Under the pieces are notes generated by a model. That model was not told the origin of the DNA and searched no databases. It worked only from the letters and a program-made list of their open reading frames with translations. 64,000 nucleotides of DNA from Rhynchonema sp. JSB1_4 (Eukaryota > Nematoda > Chromadorea > Monhysterida > Xyalidae): positions 1 through 64,000 of the forward strand of contig JASAMV010003835.1 in assembly GCA_030248065.1 (NCBI GenBank), written 5' to 3'. Position 1 is the first letter of the stretch, and each line of letters begins with the position of its first letter. Below are positions 49,501 through 62,600 of this stretch, piece by piece. A program made the position numbers and the translations under genes.

Positions 49501-51093
49501 ATTTTGTGAAAGACGGCAGCAAACTTGGTGATCGGACTGGCTTCGGAGAAACACTCACACTCGGATTGGTGGGGTGCTGCTTGCATAAATCACATTAATT
49601 CTGAGACAATACCGGACCGATCCAAGGCCAATCACCAAGTATACGCATGCCCGACCTTCCAATCCAAAGTGTGTGCTCTCTGTGTTTGTGCTTGATAACA
49701 GGCGCTGATGCATACGTGTGTGGATGAAAAGCATGCAAAGAGCAGCAGCCTGTAATTAGAATAACGTCTGTTGGTTGTTGTTGTCTTGCATAACGGTACC
49801 GGGACGATCTGATGTTTCACAGCACTTAAATGGGTAAGGAACCGGAACTGGAACCTCTTCGGTATAGCAGGAACCAAAATGACACACCTAATGTATGTGC
49901 TGAGATGAGGGGGAGGGATGGGTCTGTGTGAGACAGCTGGGACAAAACTTCAGCGCGCTTGTGTTTCTGCGAACACCACGGATGTACAGTTGCATCTGAT
50001 GTGCGTGAAGACAAACATAACGCGACCATTAGATATACGAATGTGAGAAATGCGTTGCAATTTGATTAAAATTTACGAAAAGCACTTGATTACTGGGTTA
50101 GTTCAATATATGCACCGCGCCCAAAGTCCAACGAAAATGGAAATGAACGGCACACAGTTTGAACTACAGTAGTCGCACCGGTTAGCTGTCAAAATTAGTA
50201 TAAAGATGAAAAATAAGTTTTTGTTGATAACAATAACAATAATAAGCGTTTGAGCTTCGATAATATTGTTTTTTCTTGTCATGCATGGCCCAAAAGCAAA
50301 AAAAGTAACTGAAGCTGCAAAAAAATAAAAAAACTGTGAGGTGAAAAGCCAAAATTGGCCCATGCACATGACCATATTGCTATTAGGACAAAAAATTCGT
50401 TCAAAACACAGATGCTTTCAAGCTTTATTCGTTCAAACCAACTTTATTTTTGTCCAGTCGTTCCTTGGCTCGCTTTAGGCACTCCATGACGATAAGGTAA
50501 TGAAGAGGTTTGTCTCGCTTTTGAAGTTGGGACGTGGGAATAGTACATAAGTAAATTTTTTCGTTGAATGGCAGCAGAAACCTCTAAATTCGTTGATATC
50601 TGAAACTCTAAAAGCAGTCCTTATGATCATCATAAAAACATATTGTGGCGCAGCGCCCCAAATCAACCGCAACGGTACTCGCTAAAGCTCCTCAGTAATA
50701 TTCTGAACGAACAAAAAACAGTGCAAAGGAGCGCTGCTGTAGGATTTTCGTTGGAACGCTTACAGCATCGCAGGGACAAAGTTTCGCGCCTGTCTTTCCA
50801 ACAGTTAACCTGACTAAATATGATTTATGAATTTACAAATCAGTTGCGTTTCTGTGGGCGTGTTTTTTGTGTTCAGCTAATGCGCACTTGGGCGTTCACT
50901 TGCATGTACGACATGGACAACTTTATGGACACGAAAGCGCTGGCATGGTGAGCTTCCGAAGGTGTATGACAGGCGGGTCTCCCCAAACAAAGATATACTT
51001 TTTGCGAAGGATTACATTTACGAGCCCCTCAAAACGGTATGTGGATTGAGTGTTCAGATCGCACTTTTTCATACTTACGTTCGTAAAAATGAA
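46574..51093. other. No gene seen
   Basis: Repeat-poor intergenic DNA. Small features only: a GC-rich foldback of CCCGCGGG-type sequence at 47080–47165 and scattered GATGTTTCAC/GTGAAACATC 10-mers. Confidence 0.35.
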
Positions 51094-51100
51094 CGTGTGA

Positions 51101-51565
51101 CCAGGCAGGGTTGGGGAAAAAAACGACGTTTTTTTTCAAAAAAAAACGCCTGGGTCGTTTTTCGCTTTTTTAAATCCTGAATTTCCTTGATTTTCCCTGA
51201 TTTTTCAGGGAAAGTAGCCTGATTATCAAGGAAAATCAATTTTTTTGTCCCATTTTTTCAAAAAATTTTCGACCAATTTTTACTTTGTCGAGATACGTCG
51301 ATATACGGAGTTTGACTTTCAGTGATGACCCCGGGCCAAAGTTGGTCCCATGATGCGCGTCTGATATGGGATCTTAACAGCTCGCTAGAAAAGGGCTGAA
51401 ATCCGTTTATTTTGCCTCAGAACACATAGAATTACTTCATTTAACCACGTTTTCTTCACAACATGAGCGTTTTCTATTTTTTTTGGGGGCATATTTTGGT
51501 CATCTGGGCGTTTAAAAAAACGTTTTTTTTTAAATTTTTTTTAAAACGTTTTTTGCCCAACCCTG
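51101..51565. mobile_element. hAT-like MITE, CAGGGTTGGGCAAAA family, copy 1
   Basis: The left end is CCAGGCAGGGTTGGGGAAAA and the right end TTTTTTGCCCAACCCTG. CGTGTGA directly flanks both sides (51094–51100 and 51566–51572), extending to 8 bp with one mismatch, as expected for hAT target duplications. The body aligns with 57549–58036, sharing CCTGATTTTTCAGGGAAAGT and TCATCTGGGCGTTT segments. No ORF. Confidence 0.8.
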
Positions 51566-51572
51566 CGTGTGA

Positions 51573-53965
51573 TGCACATGCGGGTCTTAGCAGTTCGCCG
51601 GCTTTGAGAACGCACACATTTGCACACTCGTTGTGAAACATCAGCACATCACGACGCGTCCTATGACGTCGGACTTTGGGTCCTTATGCTCTATAATCCA
51701 TGTACACAGCTACATAAAATGACAGTAACCTATGGTGGCTCCGGTGAAATTTCAGAACACACAAGGAAAATGCTTCAAGCCATTGAAGAAAACGCCATAA
51801 AACTTCGGTGTTGTCCTGTCCCGCCACGCCGAAGTGGTGGCGAGTCAGTTTTGTGATAGCAAAGCGATGTTACAGTGACAGACAGCCATGCCATACCTGC
51901 CGTTAGGACATGCGTCAGCGCCCGTTTGTGCCGAATCACAATTTAGTATTCACAGTTCCATAAACAAACGGACCAAAGAGCGCACTGCCTCGTTGTCGCG
52001 GCGCTGACACATTTTGGGATGCTCAACCAGGAACCACAAAAATTTCACAAAAACTTTTATTAGTCACACTGTTTTCTGAGTGAGTGCTGTACAGTTGGTA
52101 GCGGAGTTCAGAATATCGGTGCCACGCGTCTAAGCATGAAATGGCTCTTAGATCCTCACAAAAGATTAATGAATACTGCTGCATAAGCCAGGGTTGGGCA
52201 AAAAAAACGACGGCGTTTTTTCTTAATGATCTACCTGTGTCTGTCATGCGTTATCTGTATCAAACCTTATTTCTCTGTCTGTACTTTTCGGGAGGGACCT
52301 TCCTATTCATACTTTCCGATTTGAAGAAACAAAACTTCCTTCTTTTTTTCTTCCTTTTTTTCTTTTTTCTTCCTCTCCCCCCCCCCCCCCCCCCCCCCAC
52401 AAAAAAAAGCATAAGCACAATACACCATGAAGCCTGTCGTGCTATGTTTCAACGAGCGGCACTAATAATATTTCTGAATTTATGATAACAGACCGAGGCC
52501 AGACTGCTCGTGATCAAACGAGAGAATTGAGAGAAGCCAGTAAATTGGAAACATTGAAGTGCTTATGGCCTAAAATGTGGCTGGGGACGACAAGGCTGAC
52601 ATCAGCTGAAAACTTGAAAACATGCTGTACTACTGTTATCTCTTATTTGAATACCATGCAGTTCAATAAACGACCGTATGGACATTCTGCGAACGACTGT
52701 GTTTCACATCTTCTGGACGAACTTCTGGACACACAACGTACAGAAAATATGCAAAACCATGTGTGAATCGTGAGAGAAATGGGTAAATTTTTTTCAAACA
52801 TTCTGGTTTTACACCGGTAGTGATCGCGGCAAGATCGCTGCTTGGCAAAGATAGAAAACCGATTGCAGATACACTGTGTAACATCAACCAGCTTGTTCGT
52901 GACGTGTGCACTATTGCACAACACTCACATGGCCAGCTGCCTAATGTTTCACTGTGTTCATCGTGATCATGAAAGCACAGAGGCGGTCTTGCTTAGCGCC
53001 GGACCGAACCGAACACCGAATTTTGAAATCGATTAAAATTGTCGCTTTTTTGTGAAAACGGACAAAAAACTGTGATCTCTTTTTCTTGGAACCAGTCTTA
53101 TCTGCTGTTTGAACAATCTTATCTATTTGAACAAGCCCGCACATCAGGAGTTCATGCATAGCTTTCATGGAAAGCTCACTGTGACATTTTGTGTACTTTG
53201 TTTTACAATGTATAACTTGAGCAATTGTATTGGACAGTCAGACAGAATAGTAAGCTCGACATACATAAAGTCTAAAAGCGCTTCCATGAAATGCATGAAA
53301 CACTTATCAGTAATCTTGCAAAAATTAAGAGTTTGATTTCAAGATTAATGTTCGTAAACAATAGTGGTGTTAGTGGTGTTATGCTGCTTGTACACATGGC
53401 CTCAATATTCTGCACATGGGTGCACTTTCCATTTTGACCAGTCTATAAACCAACACCATTGCGGGCTGGGATGCAAAGAACCCTACCAACGCAGCGCCCG
53501 AAGCTTGGCCTGCGTGCTTTGGCACTTATGACATAGTGCCAACAAACGCAAAAACACAATGAAGCAAAAATTAGGATGGTTTGTGTATTCTTGGATGAGT
53601 CTTGCGGCTTGTGACAAAGTTTCGTACTGTTGACTGCTGCGGCAAGATGATAATATTTGGGATACCCTGTGCGTGCTTGCGATTGAACAAAAAACAATCC
53701 GATAACCTGGTTTGCTTCGAATTTGGAATTCCGAAATCAGAACGGAAGTATAAACTCTCACAAAAACAAACATACGTAATCCTCTTTCTAATATGGTCAA
53801 TAATTGGGCTACATCCTTTGGGGACACTGTATGACAATATCCACGAATCTGCTTGATAATAATGGCATTGCGATACGAGTTGTAAGAGTTACCAAACGAA
53901 GCTGAGAGTTGTGGGACAAAGCGTGTTTGAGTTATACATACATAAGTAATGTATGTACGTACATA
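51573..53965. other. No gene seen; solitary element end and a poly-C tract
   Basis: Near 52190–52225 is an isolated CCAGGGTTGGGCAAAAAAA end of the hAT-like family with no partner. A C homopolymer lies at about 52378–52398. No supportable exon. Confidence 0.4.
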
Positions 53966-54191
53966 GGGTGATATTTTCAAAACGGTGTAAAGGTCAGTTG
54001 GGTGTAAAGGTCAGTGGAAAGCTCGGTCGACAGCTCAGTGTGATAGACCTCGGGGTAAACGTGAAACATTCCACGTTAATAACAGGCAATGTTTCACATT
54101 TACACCAAGCTACGCCGACCGAGCTTTCGACCGAACTTTACACCGACCTTTACGCCCAACTGACCTTTACACCGTTTCGAAAATTCCACCC
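53966..54191. mobile_element. 226-bp foldback MITE, GGGTGATATTTTCGAAAC family, copy 2
   Basis: It has the same length and nearly the same sequence as 40891–41116, starting GGGTGATATTTTCAAAACGG and ending CGTTTCGAAAATTCCACCC. ATA occurs on both sides. High similarity between copies suggests recent activity. Confidence 0.88.
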
Positions 54192-55710
54192 ATACACTGT
54201 TTTTTTGGCCGGAAGTAGCATCGTGTGGTTCGTTTCCCAAGCTTAGCGGATCAAACGGCGGGCGTCTCAAAGAAGTGTCCTTTACGCTGAAAGCCCCACG
54301 CATGCAGCTTGTATAGATTCTTAACTCACAAAATTAAATCCATGAGCCCAAACTGAATTCGCCACTGTGTTTTTTCACCGTGCTGTTTTAACCCTGTTGT
54401 ACCGCCCATTTGCGTGCGAACAATAAAAACGACCGTGGTTGGTTACTTGAAGGCACGCTACAACATTCATACGCGTTGATCTAACGACGCTGTAGGATCG
54501 CAATGTTTTGTTTCTTTACTAGGCCACCAATAGTCTGCTTTGCATTTCATTGATGCACATTACATACGCATAATGTCTAGGAGTCAGTCACTCTCTTATT
54601 GTCGTATCCTTTGATTTGACATCCATGGCCATGTGATTGTGTGCAATCATGACATGGGTACGAAGCCAGGCGACACTACCCGCAGACGGTAGTGACGTGA
54701 CGCCCCACACCTGACATGGGCATTATGATATAAAGAAAGTGTTGCATTCGCCTTCCATTTACCCCCGTTTCAAAATTTTTCAAACTTGCATACAGGCTGC
54801 TGCGAAACATCAGCCACACTCTCGTGGTGAACAAAATATGTTGCTTTTGTTTGACCCTATGATGTTTCACACATGCTGTAGTATGTCGCAGTCGAGGTAC
54901 ATACCATACCTAGCAGATTGCCACTAGACAGATTCAGTCTATCACACTTCTACGTGCTTGCTTGTCCGTCAGACCGGAGCGCGCTTCAGGTTACAAAATA
55001 TGTAGGTCGGCACAAGCCTTATACAAGTGCTTTTTGGCCGACTTGGTTGAAACTACGATATGAACTGCCTTGACTTGTTGTTCTCAATGCTGGTTGTCAA
55101 CTTCTCGTCAACAGGAAAGGTATGGTGGACACTTCGCATGCTGGTTTGGAACGATCGAACATGAAATAATGGGTATCCAAAAATGCTTTATTTTCGTTCA
55201 CAGGATTTTTTTTCGATTCGACATGACACAGTGCGCACAAGAGACGTGAGCGTGTATGATTTGAAAGATAATCATGCGTATTTATTTCACGAACTTTTCT
55301 GGTCACAGAACTATACTTTTGCAGTATACCAAACTGCTCCAGATACATTACCCACACTTGAATATTTCTCTTGGAATGCTGTGTGTCTCGCGAGAAAGCT
55401 CGGTTCTAAAAAACGCAGCACTTTGACACACACGATCCGAAAAAAAACAACATGATTTGGAATGAGGTTGACCCCATGCATCACTGGAATAAAAAACACA
55501 ACTTTCCCGGAGGAAAACACACTTAACTTGCCGTGACTGTGTGAAATGAACCGGCATTCTTCAAAACCACACTTGCAGACATTCTTGTTTTTTTTGCAAA
55601 TGAAATCCAAAAAATCCACGTTTCTTGTTTTCATTCGATATACTGTTGCTATTTCGATTTTGAAATACGTGTCAAATAGTCAGATTTTGCTCCGTGTCTG
55701 ATGTGCGAAA
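54192..55710. other. No gene seen
   Basis: Upstream region of the ShKT gene. A small inverted pair GCGAAACATCAGCC / GATGTTTCACAC lies at 54803–54868. Confidence 0.4.
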
Positions 55711-56166
55711 ATGTTGACCACAATGAAACGAATAGTGTTTGCCGCTTCGATTCTCGCGCTTGTTTCTCAAGGTCAGTAACGTTACAAAAATGGTTAAAAA
55801 CTGTTGTTGGATGTTCATGATTCAAATCAACCTTGTAACCCACAGCAGTTCAAGCCCATCCTTGACCGTCTAAACCCAAGCAAGTTGGAACTTATTGTCC
55901 ATTTTTCCGATCCAACCACAGGTTTGTCCTATCACGATGTATCCATCGCGGCAATACGGCGTCACAATTTCGATGCCGGAGGTTTCGCAAAACCACCACC
56001 ATTGTTATCGACTCCGTGTTTCGACCGGGCCGGCACCGCGCGATGTGAACGCGGTCTGCGCGCCTATGGCGTGACGTGCGACACCGCGGTGAGGTTGTAC
56101 GGACGATGGTTGCCCGTTGAGCAGCTGCTAAAACAGAACTGTGCCATGACTTGTCGATATTGTTGA
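55711..56166 (+). CDS. Small secreted ShKT-domain protein (2 exons)
   Basis: Exon 1 is 55711–55771 and exon 2 is 55922–56166. The intron (GTCAGT…ACCACAG, 150 bp) is phase 1, and the junction codon is Gly. The product is 101 aa. Exon 1 is nearly all signal peptide (MKRIVFAASILALVSQ after an earlier in-frame Met). After a short linker, the C-terminal 50 residues hold exactly six cysteines in ShKT spacing, beginning PCFDRAGTARC and ending NCAMTCRYC at the stop. ShKT domains are common in secreted worm and cnidarian proteins and occur as enzyme appendages, matrix proteins or channel-binding peptides. Nothing here indicates which; calling it a toxin would be unsupported. An alternative AG at 55845 would leave the reading phase broken. 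Confidence 0.82.
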
Positions 56167-56600
56167 ACTGGATTATGTTTACATAGACCAACCTTTTTGT
56201 GGTGACAGGTGGTTTGATCACCAATTTAATATTGATGTCCTGGTATTATATTGACTATTCCTTATCCTTAGTGACCGAAAATGCCGGTTCCTGGGTATAC
56301 TGTGGTTTACTGCTAATAAGATTAAACATGACGATTGGTGATCTTGCTCCACGTTGGTCAGATCTTGCTAAAAACTATAGTTTCATGCCCCGAATTCCCC
56401 ATTCACTTTACTGTAGCACAGGACTTTACGTTACAAAATCTTTCCAGACCAATATAATAATGACATTTCTGAAAATTACTTGATTTCTGAGGGTGATGGC
56501 TTCGTGATACCATGTTGTATAAAATTAATGCTAACGGGTTTCAGCCGGTTTTCAGTAAAAATCTGCCTCTGGCACTCCCGTTGAGCAAGATGTTGCGAAA
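56167..56600. other. No gene seen
   Basis: Downstream flank of the ShKT gene; AT-rich and non-coding. Confidence 0.4.
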
Positions 56601-58238
56601 TCAGATGCACGCCACGGCCATTTCACACCTGGGTCCTCCCGAGCCCCCACGTAAAGTATGTAAAACGTAAACAGTGCGGTAAAACGGGAAAATTACAGGG
56701 TGTCTCCTAATTTTGCGCGGGAAAAATATGCCCACCCAGCGTACCTTTTCTAGTGTAGCCTGCCTGGCTGGCGCTGCTGTTCAGTCTGCATATACAGTAA
56801 GTGAAGGCCCAGCCCGTGCATATAAGTGAGAGACCCACCCCGCGCCCCTCTTCCAATCATCACCACCTATGTAGGTAGCACGGCTGTCTGCTGCGTGTAA
56901 GACCGGTGCGCATCCTACAAGGGTCCGTCTCGGAGCCGGCTAGACCTAGGTTGCCTGGATGCCCCTGTTCCGTTCATGTTTACGATACCGCAACATTTAT
57001 GAACACAGTTTCAGTACAAACTACGCGAGAGCACTGGCAATTTGTTGGTTTACTGGCCAAAAGAACATTAGCACGGCACGCTAATGGGTACTTTTTTATA
57101 AATTATGAACGCAAATGTTTCATGAATTACAATATAATTCAAAATGTAATCTTTTTATGTGTTCAGATTATGTAATTCATTGGCATAATGACAGCACAGT
57201 GATATGATAACACTTTTTTTGCAAACATAGAAACATAAATGACTTGCGCATGAAATTGATCTATTGATAAAATTAGTTGTCAGCATCCGTAGTCGCAGAC
57301 ACTGTCATGGGACAATGGGAAGGTGAGCCATCGCATCGCATCCGAAGAAATTGTACAGCATAGTTAAGTTACAGTTAGACAAGTTATAGTTAATGTTTTT
57401 TGACATATAACATTAATGAACTTTCCGAGACGGACCCTTCTAGGATGCGCAGCAGTTCTACACGAAGCAAGCAGAAATGCTACCTAGGTGGTGATGATTG
57501 GAAGAGGGGCGCGGGGTGGGTCTTTCACTTATATGCACGGGCTGGGCCCAGGGTTGGGCAAAAAAACGACGGCGTTTTTTCTTAAAAAAACCACGTTTTT
57601 TTCAAAAAACGCCTGGGTCGTTTTTCGTTTTTTTAAAGCCTGAATTCGCTTGATTTTCCCTGATTTTTTCAGGGAAAGTACCCTGATTATCAAGGGAATT
57701 CTATTTTTTGTCCCATTTTTTCAAAAAAATTTCGACCAATTTTTACTTTGTCGAGATACGTTGATATACGGAGTTTGACTTTCAATGATGCCCCCGGCCA
57801 AAGTTGGGTCCTATGATGCGGGTCTGATATGGGATCGTAACAATTCGCTAGAAAAGGGTTGAAACCCGTTTATTTTGCCTCAGAATACATAGAATTACTT
57901 CATTTAACCACGTTTTCTTCCCAACATGAGCGTTTTCGAATTTTTTGGGGGGCATATTTTGGTCATCTGGGCGTTTTAAAAAAACGTTTTTTAAAAAAAA
58001 CGATTTTTTGAAAAAAAAACATTTTTAGCCCAACCCGGGCCTTCATTTATATGCTGACTGAACAGGAGCGCCAGCCAGGCAGGCTACACTAGAAAAGGGG
58101 CGCGGGGTGGGCATATTTTTCCCGCGCAAAATTAGGAGACACCCTGTAATTTTTCCGTTTTACCGCACTGTTTCCGTTTTACATACTTTACGTGGGGGTG
58201 GGGGGACCAGGTGTGAAATGGCCACGCCACAGGTCTGA
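56601..58238. mobile_element. Long-TIR element (~340-bp arms) interrupted by a hAT-like MITE
   Basis: The left arm (56601–56943) starts TCAGATGCACGCCACGGCCA, includes GTAAAACGGGAAAATTACAG and ends near GGTCCGTCTCGG. The right arm (about 57422–58238) is its reverse complement, ending GTGGCGTGGCC-complement and GGTCTGA. The right arm is split by 57549–58036. Without that insert the element is about 1.15 kb. Its centre (56944–57421) is AT-rich with no known protein. Confidence 0.85.
57549..58036. mobile_element. hAT-like MITE, CAGGGTTGGGCAAAA family, copy 2 (nested)
   Basis: It starts CAGGGTTGGGCAAAAAAACG and ends TTTTTAGCCCAACCC. GGGCC flanks both sides (57544–57548 and 58037–58041). The intact left arm of the host element carries the uninterrupted site (complement of GCTGGGCCTTCACTTA), which proves the insertion point. 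It is homologous to 51101–51565. Confidence 0.88.
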
Positions 58239-58421
58239 CATCTGAGAATGTGATTTTATTTTATTGCATCGTGTGCTTATTTTTCTTGTTCAAGATTTAC
58301 GAGCACAGAAGGAATCAAACGCCTGTCATGACCATGAGCAATGGGGGCAAGACTGACTTTCACACGATTGTTATAATTGCCTCGATCCTAGATACAACTT
58401 TCATTTGAAAACACACTCACT

Positions 58422-58500
58422 GGGTGATATTTTCGAAACAGTGTAAAGGTCTAGAAAGTTCGGTGTAAGCTTGAAACATTGCACGCTGGAGCAAGCAGCA
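58422..58500. mobile_element. Truncated GGGTGATATTTTCGAAAC MITE
   Basis: It begins GGGTGATATTTTCGAAACAG then GTGTAAAGGTC, like the 40891 and 53966 copies, but diverges after about 70 bp and has no right end. The end coordinate is approximate. Confidence 0.6.
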
Positions 58501-58784
58501 GACGCGCGTTTCTAAACGAATGGTCAACTTTGACAGCCTGCTGTGCCAATGTAAATATCAGACCGCAACACCACATCAAAATGCGAATGGAAAAAATATG
58601 CTAATTTCCCAATAATTCGGGAAATCACCAACATCAATGCCCCTGCCGCTTGAGAAACGTAAACCAGCCGTTTTTATGGGCAAAAATGGGCATTGTGCCT
58701 CGCATGGATAATTTCTCAGGATATTTTGCTCTTTCACCATATTGCGAAATGCTGGAATGATATTGTGCGACGGATCGTCCCAGG

Positions 58785-59422
58785 ACGATTAGACACCCTT
58801 GCAATTGAGACCCTAAGGTTGTCGAATCGTCCCACCTTATGTACTTGTGGGATGATCCGCCCCTCTGAAGAGTGCACTTTAAGTGTGTCGAATTGTCCCA
58901 CATTCAGATTTGGAAGGGCGTCGTATCGTCCCACTACAGCCGTAAGAGGGGCGGATCGTCCCACAGTTAAGGGGCTGTTGTTGAGACACAACAGTACCGA
59001 CAAAATGTAACGAAATACAAGCCGCACAGCATGCGTGTCACGTGCAGACGCAGCGGAGAAAAATAGAGATTGGCGCACATGGGTATCCATCCACATGGTC
59101 ATAACCATAAGGTTTTCATTACGTATTTGCTAATAAAGAAATGCTGATTTATACAAGCCATTACTTACCAGGAGATATTATTTATATATTCACCAAATAG
59201 AGATCCTGCTACACTCATACACTCACAGACACATATGGTCAACGCACATAACACAACTCAATCGCAAATACCAGGCGCTGCATGGGACGATTCGACACTC
59301 TTGAAATGCACCCTTTAGAGGGACGGGTCGTCCTACAGTGCATAAGGTGGGACGAGTCGACACCCTTCGCGCATGGGACGTTCCGCCCCTCTTAAACGAT
59401 GGGACGATCAGACACCATACCG
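58785..59422. repeat. Clustered TGGGACGATYCG motif repeats
   Basis: Two clusters (58785–58965 and 59279–59422) contain about ten copies, on both strands, of TGGGACGAT followed by either CGACACCCTT or CCGCCCCTCT. Neighbouring copies are often inverted, forming short hairpins. About 310 bp of ordinary sequence separates the clusters. Origin unknown; possibly the arms of another TIR element. Confidence 0.6.
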
Positions 59423-59674
59423 CTGGAATTACCAGGCGCAACCTTGCAACCAACCAACGCAGAGAACAACACGTTTTTCGTTGTTCTGCGACGAAACCTG
59501 TTGGAATTTTTAATCGTGTTTCGAACGATTGAGTTTTGTTCCATGTATCACTTGCTTTTTTACTGGTTTGATGCCGAGAGGCCAAACTTTACAAAATTGC
59601 AGGCTAAGCTGAACGTTTGAAGAATTGCACGTTTGAAAAATTTCAGGCTCGATACAATTGTACCCGTAACACCT

Positions 59675-62600
59675 ATGTATATACCAAATCAAACCAAAAT
59701 TGACGAAAGTCGAGAAACAATGTTGGCTGTCGTGAAAATACGCTGTCAAAACGGCGCCAGCCACGTGATCCAGCTGCCGCTGCGAACGGTTGCGCCTTCA
59801 GACGAAATGTCGTTCAAATCACTCAGACAGGAGGTGTTCAGATTGGAGCCAGATATGCGCGGCGATATGGTGTTTATCGGTTAGAACTAGGGTTCAAATG
59901 GGATTCGGGCCGGGATCGGGACTAAACCCAAAATTTCGGGATCGCGACTGGCCAAACGTTCGGGATCGGATCGGGATCAGCCAAACGTTCGTGATCGGAC
60001 AGAGCAAATATATATTTTCAATCAAAGCTGAAGATCTTTTTCAAACTCAGCTGAACGTTCTTTGAGGACAAAAATTGATGTAAAAGGAAACGATTTTGAG
60101 TCAGAATATACTGATGAAATAGCCTGATAAAAAATAAACAATTTCGCGCAGTAAATAACAAAAAAATTCGAATGGTAAAAGGCTTCCATTCCCGGAAACC
60201 CTTCTGAATCCTTAACTTCGGGAGCGGGATCCGGCTTGAACCTGCATAGTTAGGCCCCATTGCCAACAATTTGTTTGTTCATTCACTTATATTTCGTTTT
60301 CAGCAGATAATGGAATGGGCGAACTTCACACTTTTCCCATGCGACAACAACACAGTGTTTGTCTTCACCAAAAACTGCGCTGATGCAGCAGTCAGCCGCA
60401 GCAGAGCACCGCGTTCAGCTGCACCGCGGATTGTTATATGTCATTTTTTGAAAACGGTGGAAACTATAACAGTCATCTATACTACTAAAACAGGAAGACG
60501 TATGTGTGTATGTATGTGTGTATGTACATATGTGGCCCCCTCCCTCGGAAGGGTCAATTTTCACGGGTAGCTTTGGGTATGCTAACGGGTCTTCGGGGGG
60601 AGGGAGGCACGGCACGGGCGCGGCGCTGTAGCCGGGCCGTGGGCACGGGTCCCGACTAGTAGTATGTAACAACAGCAAGCTACATTTGCAGATAGTCAAC
60701 GTGATCTGATTCTGGTCGGTTGCGAAGCGGAATGGAATGCGTTATTGCTATCTGAAATATCAGACAACCACGACAAAGGCGAAGAAGCTGTGGTGAAAAT
60801 GGCAGCTGTCGTGTTTGATGCAAAGCACGGTTGGTACTGATTGAAATTTTGCGGTTGAAAATCTAGTCCAGCAATTTGACAACATTACCGGAGTTTTCCA
60901 CCTACATACGGTCCCGGCGGGAACTTAGTTCGGAAAAGTTCGGAAATTAAGTCTTTTCGTTTCAAACATTTGCCTTGCATTATTTCGGAAAATCCGGCTA
61001 AGGTTTGACATTTGTGGAAGTCACGGCTAACGTTAATGAATCATTTCATAATCGTTTTGTGTGCATTTCCAACTTCCAAGCGTGTAATTTGATCTTAGAA
61101 CAATTTCTGCTGAAAAAAAATATGCAAAAATATCCCGTGTACCTTCTTTTCAGTAATCTTTGCTTTTATGTTCAAACTTTAGAAAACTTTTCACTCCATC
61201 ACATAATAGTGCCATAAAATGAAACGTTTCCGAACAGAGCCCCGGATGTACTATTTACATTACGAAAATTTCGATACATGAAAAACTTTACCCACTTCAC
61301 TTGGAAACGTCGCACCAGAACAAGGCACGTTCATTTGTGCAGAAACAAATCGCGGCAGCGAGCTATTCTAACCAATTAAACCTAACATGCAGAGCCAAAC
61401 CACGGCGGCAGTCTCTTCGGGCAATGGCAACATGCAGAGCCAAACCACGGCGGCAGTCTCTTCGGGCAACGGCAACCGGCACTTGCCTTTCCTGGCAACG
61501 GGCAAGCGACGTCGGCGTTATTTGGAACTGCCGCATCAGCACAAGGCACGCTCTATGTGTGCAGAAGCAAATGGCGGTAGCAAGCAATTGTAACCAATTA
61601 AACCTAACATGCAGAGCCAAACCACGGCGGCAGTCTCTTCGGGCAACGGCAACATGCAGAGCCAAACCACGGCGGCAGTCTCTTCGGGCAACGGCAACCG
61701 GCACTTGCCTTTGCTGGCAACGGGCAAGCGGCGTCGGCGTTTTTTGGAACTGCCACATCAGCACAAGGCACGTTCTATTTGTGCAGAAGCAAATTGTGGC
61801 AGCAAGCTATTGTAATCAATTAAAAATAACATGCAGAGCCAAACCACGGCGGCGGTCTCTTCGGGCAACGGCAACCGGCACTTGCCTTTGCTGGCAACGG
61901 GCAAGCGGCGTCGGCGGTATTTGGAACTGCCGCATCAGCACAAGGCACGTTCTATTTCTGCAGAAGCAAATTGTGGTAGCAAGCAATTGTAAACCAATTA
62001 AACCTAACATACAGAGCCAACCCACGGCCTCAGTCTCTTCGGGCAACGGCAACCGGCACTTGCCTTTGCTGGCAACGGGCAAGCGGCGTCGGCGTTTTTT
62101 GGAACTGCAGCATCAGCACAAGGCACGTTCTATTTGTGCCGAAGCAAATTGTGGCAGCAAGCTATTGTAACCAATTAAACCTAACATGCAGAGCCAAACC
62201 ACGGCCGCAGTCTCTTCGGGCAACGGCAACCGGCACTTGCCTTTGCTGGCAACGGGCAAGCGGCGCCGGCGTTTTTTGGAACTGCCACATCAGCACAAGG
62301 CACGTTCTATTTGTGCAAAAGCAAATTGTGGCAGCAAGCTATTGTAACCAATTAAACCTAACATGCAGAGCCAAACCACGGCCGCAGTCTCTTCGGACAA
62401 TGGCAACATGCAGAGCCAAACCACGGCGGCAGTCTCTTCGGGCAACGGCAACATGCAGAGCCAAACCACGGCGGCAGTCTCTTCGGGCAACGGCAACCGG
62501 CACTTGCCTTTGCTGGCAACGGGCAAGCGGGGTCGGCGTTTTTTGGAACAACCGCATCAGCACAAGGCACGTTCTATTTGTGCAGAAGCAAATTGTGGCA

